Source: Alphaproteobacteria bacterium (GTDB lineage Bacteria; Pseudomonadota; Alphaproteobacteria; Kiloniellales; JAKSDN01). Taken from it: a stretch of DNA of 6,583 nt. The stretch covers positions 1 through 6,583 of the forward strand of contig JAUVQB010000083.1 in assembly GCA_030598385.1 (NCBI GenBank). Direction: 5' to 3'. Shown in pieces: positions 5,474 through 6,583 of the stretch. The position numbers and the translations under genes are program-made. Within the stretch, counting starts at the first letter, position 1. Each line of letters opens with the position of its first letter. The notes under the pieces are model-generated. The model saw only the letters and a list, made by a program, of their open reading frames with translations. It ran no database searches and was not told the DNA's origin.

Positions 5474-6583
5474 GCTCCGGGAGAGACAGCCTGATGGATA
5501 GCTCCCTGAGCCGTTCCGGCGGCACTTCCGCGGGCGCCTGCATCATCAGGTCCTCGGCGCGCTGGTTCATGGGGAAAGCCACGATCTCCCGCAGGTTGGG
5601 CTCGTCGGCCAGCAGCATGACGATGCGGTCGAGGCCGGGCGCGGAGCCGCCGTGCGGCGGCGCACCGAATTTCAGCGCCGTCAGCAGGCCGCCGAAGCGC
5701 GCCTCCACCTCTTCCTGGCTGTAGCCGACGAGGGCGAAGGCCTTGTACATGACCTCGGGCAGATGGTTCCGGATCGCGCCGGAGGAGAGCTCCACGCCGT
5801 TGCAGACGATGTCGTACTGGAACGCCTTGATGGTCAGCGGATCCTCGTTTTCCAGCGCCTCCAACCCACCCTGGGGCATGGAAAAGGGGTTGTGGCTGAA
5901 CTCGAGGCGGCCGGTTTCCTCGTCCATTTCGTACATCGGGAAGTCGACGATCCAGCAGAAGCGGTAGCTGTCCCTCTCGAGGAGATCCAGCTCGCGCCCC
6001 AGCAGGTCGCGCACCTGCCCGGCGAACTTGGCGGCGGCCGAGGGCTTGTCGGCGGCGAAGAAGACCGCGTCGCCGTCGCTCAAGCCGGCCGCCTCCTTGA
6101 TGGCGGCAGTGCGCGCGGGCTCCAGGTTCTTGGCGATCGGCCCCTTGGGGCCGTCCTCGCCATAGACGATGTAGCCGAGGCCGGCGGCGCCCTCTTTGCG
6201 GGCCCAGTCGTTCAGCTTGTCGAAGAAACTGCGCGGCTGGGCCGCGGCGCCGGGCGCCGGAATGGCGCGCACCACAGCGCCCGCGTCGACCGCCTTGGCG
6301 AAGATGCCGAAGCCGCCGCCGCGAAAGGCCTCGCTCACGTCGACGATCTCCAGCGGATTGCGCAGGTCCGGCTTGTCCGAGCCATACTTCAGCATCGCCG
6401 TCTCGAAGGGAATGCGCGGGAACGGCGCGGGAGACACCTTGCGGCCAGCCCCGAACTCCTCGAACAGGCCGGCAAGAACCGGCTCGATGGCGGCGAAGAC
6501 GTCCTCCTGGGTAACGAAGCTCATCTCGAAGTCGAGCTGATAGAACTCGCCCGGCGAGCGGTCGGCCCGGCTGTCCTCGTCGC
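5457..6583 (-). CDS. aspS: Aspartyl-tRNA synthetase, bacterial type (C-terminal part; start outside window)
   Basis: The visible 374 codons are the C-terminal part of a class IIb synthetase that charges tRNA with aspartate in the cytosol. The fragment opens inside motif 2 ([22 protein letters not shown]), with no start codon in the window. [13 protein letters not shown] follows, then the GAD insertion domain typical of bacterial AspRS (about [10 protein letters not shown] to [11 protein letters not shown]). After it come [43 protein letters not shown], and motif 3 [19 protein letters not shown] (near 5612-5675). The stop is TAA at 5459-5457. About 200 N-terminal residues, including the anticodon-binding OB fold, lie beyond the right edge. 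Those residues decide whether the enzyme is discriminating or also charges tRNA-Asn, so that question cannot be settled here. No truncation or frameshift is visible. It faces the same way as the lipoprotein gene. Confidence 0.97.
   Translation of the reverse strand, partial: DEDSRADRSPGEFYQLDFEMSFVTQEDVFAAIEPVLAGLFEEFGAGRKVSPAPFPRIPFETAMLKYGSDKPDLRNPLEIVDVSEAFRGGGFGIFAKAVDAGAVVRAIPAPGAAAQPRSFFDKLNDWARKEGAAGLGYIVYGEDGPKGPIAKNLEPARTAAIKEAAGLSDGDAVFFAADKPSAAAKFAGQVRDLLGRELDLLERDSYRFCWIVDFPMYEMDEETGRLEFSHNPFSMPQGGLEALENEDPLTIKAFQYDIVCNGVELSSGAIRNHLPEVMYKAFALVGYSQEEVEARFGGLLTALKFGAPPHGGSAPGLDRIVMLLADEPNLREIVAFPMNQRAEDLMMQAPAEVPPERLRELSIRLSLPEPKGDA

Overview
The window is G+C-rich, densely coding DNA from an alphaproteobacterium. 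The best guess is a Rhodospirillales-type or related lineage. The evidence is a DivK-type cell-cycle regulator, an EipB (DUF1849) periplasmic protein, a DinB polymerase with the alphaproteobacterial N-terminal cysteine motif, an alphaproteobacterial-style aspartyl-tRNA synthetase, and two dyads matching the alphaproteobacterial CtrA box. Genus-level placement cannot be made from the sequence alone.

Layout from left to right. (1) 1-253, minus strand: the N-terminal half of DivK, cut by the window edge, with a strong ribosome binding site. (2) 254-464: a divergent intergenic region with a near-perfect CtrA-type dyad. (3) 465-2698, plus strand: a two-gene unit of a ROK sugar kinase (Mak/fructokinase type) and DNA polymerase IV (dinB), joined by an ATGA stop/start overlap. 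(4) 2762-3601, minus strand: eipB, convergent with dinB. (5) 3602-3803: a divergent intergenic region with a 23-bp interrupted palindrome. (6) 3804-4346 and 4481-4834, plus strand: a cytosolic protein probably of the DUF6505 type with a short repeat-encoded acidic tail, then a small exported two-cysteine protein. (7) 4907-5299, minus strand: a small lipoprotein starting at GTG. (8) 5300-5456: an intergenic stretch with a perfect TTAA-N7-TTAA dyad. (9) 5457-6583, minus strand: the C-terminal two thirds of aspS, running off the right edge.

The set is mostly chromosomal housekeeping: cell-cycle signalling (divK), sugar phosphorylation (mak), lesion bypass (dinB), translation (aspS), and three exported envelope proteins close together (eipB, the small two-cysteine protein and the lipoprotein). 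I saw no mobile element, CRISPR array, tRNA, rRNA or phage gene, and no convincing new multi-gene system. The most interesting signals are regulatory. Two CtrA-like dyads sit in promoter regions, one of them ahead of the CtrA-pathway gene divK. Two inverted repeats enclose stop codons in their loops.
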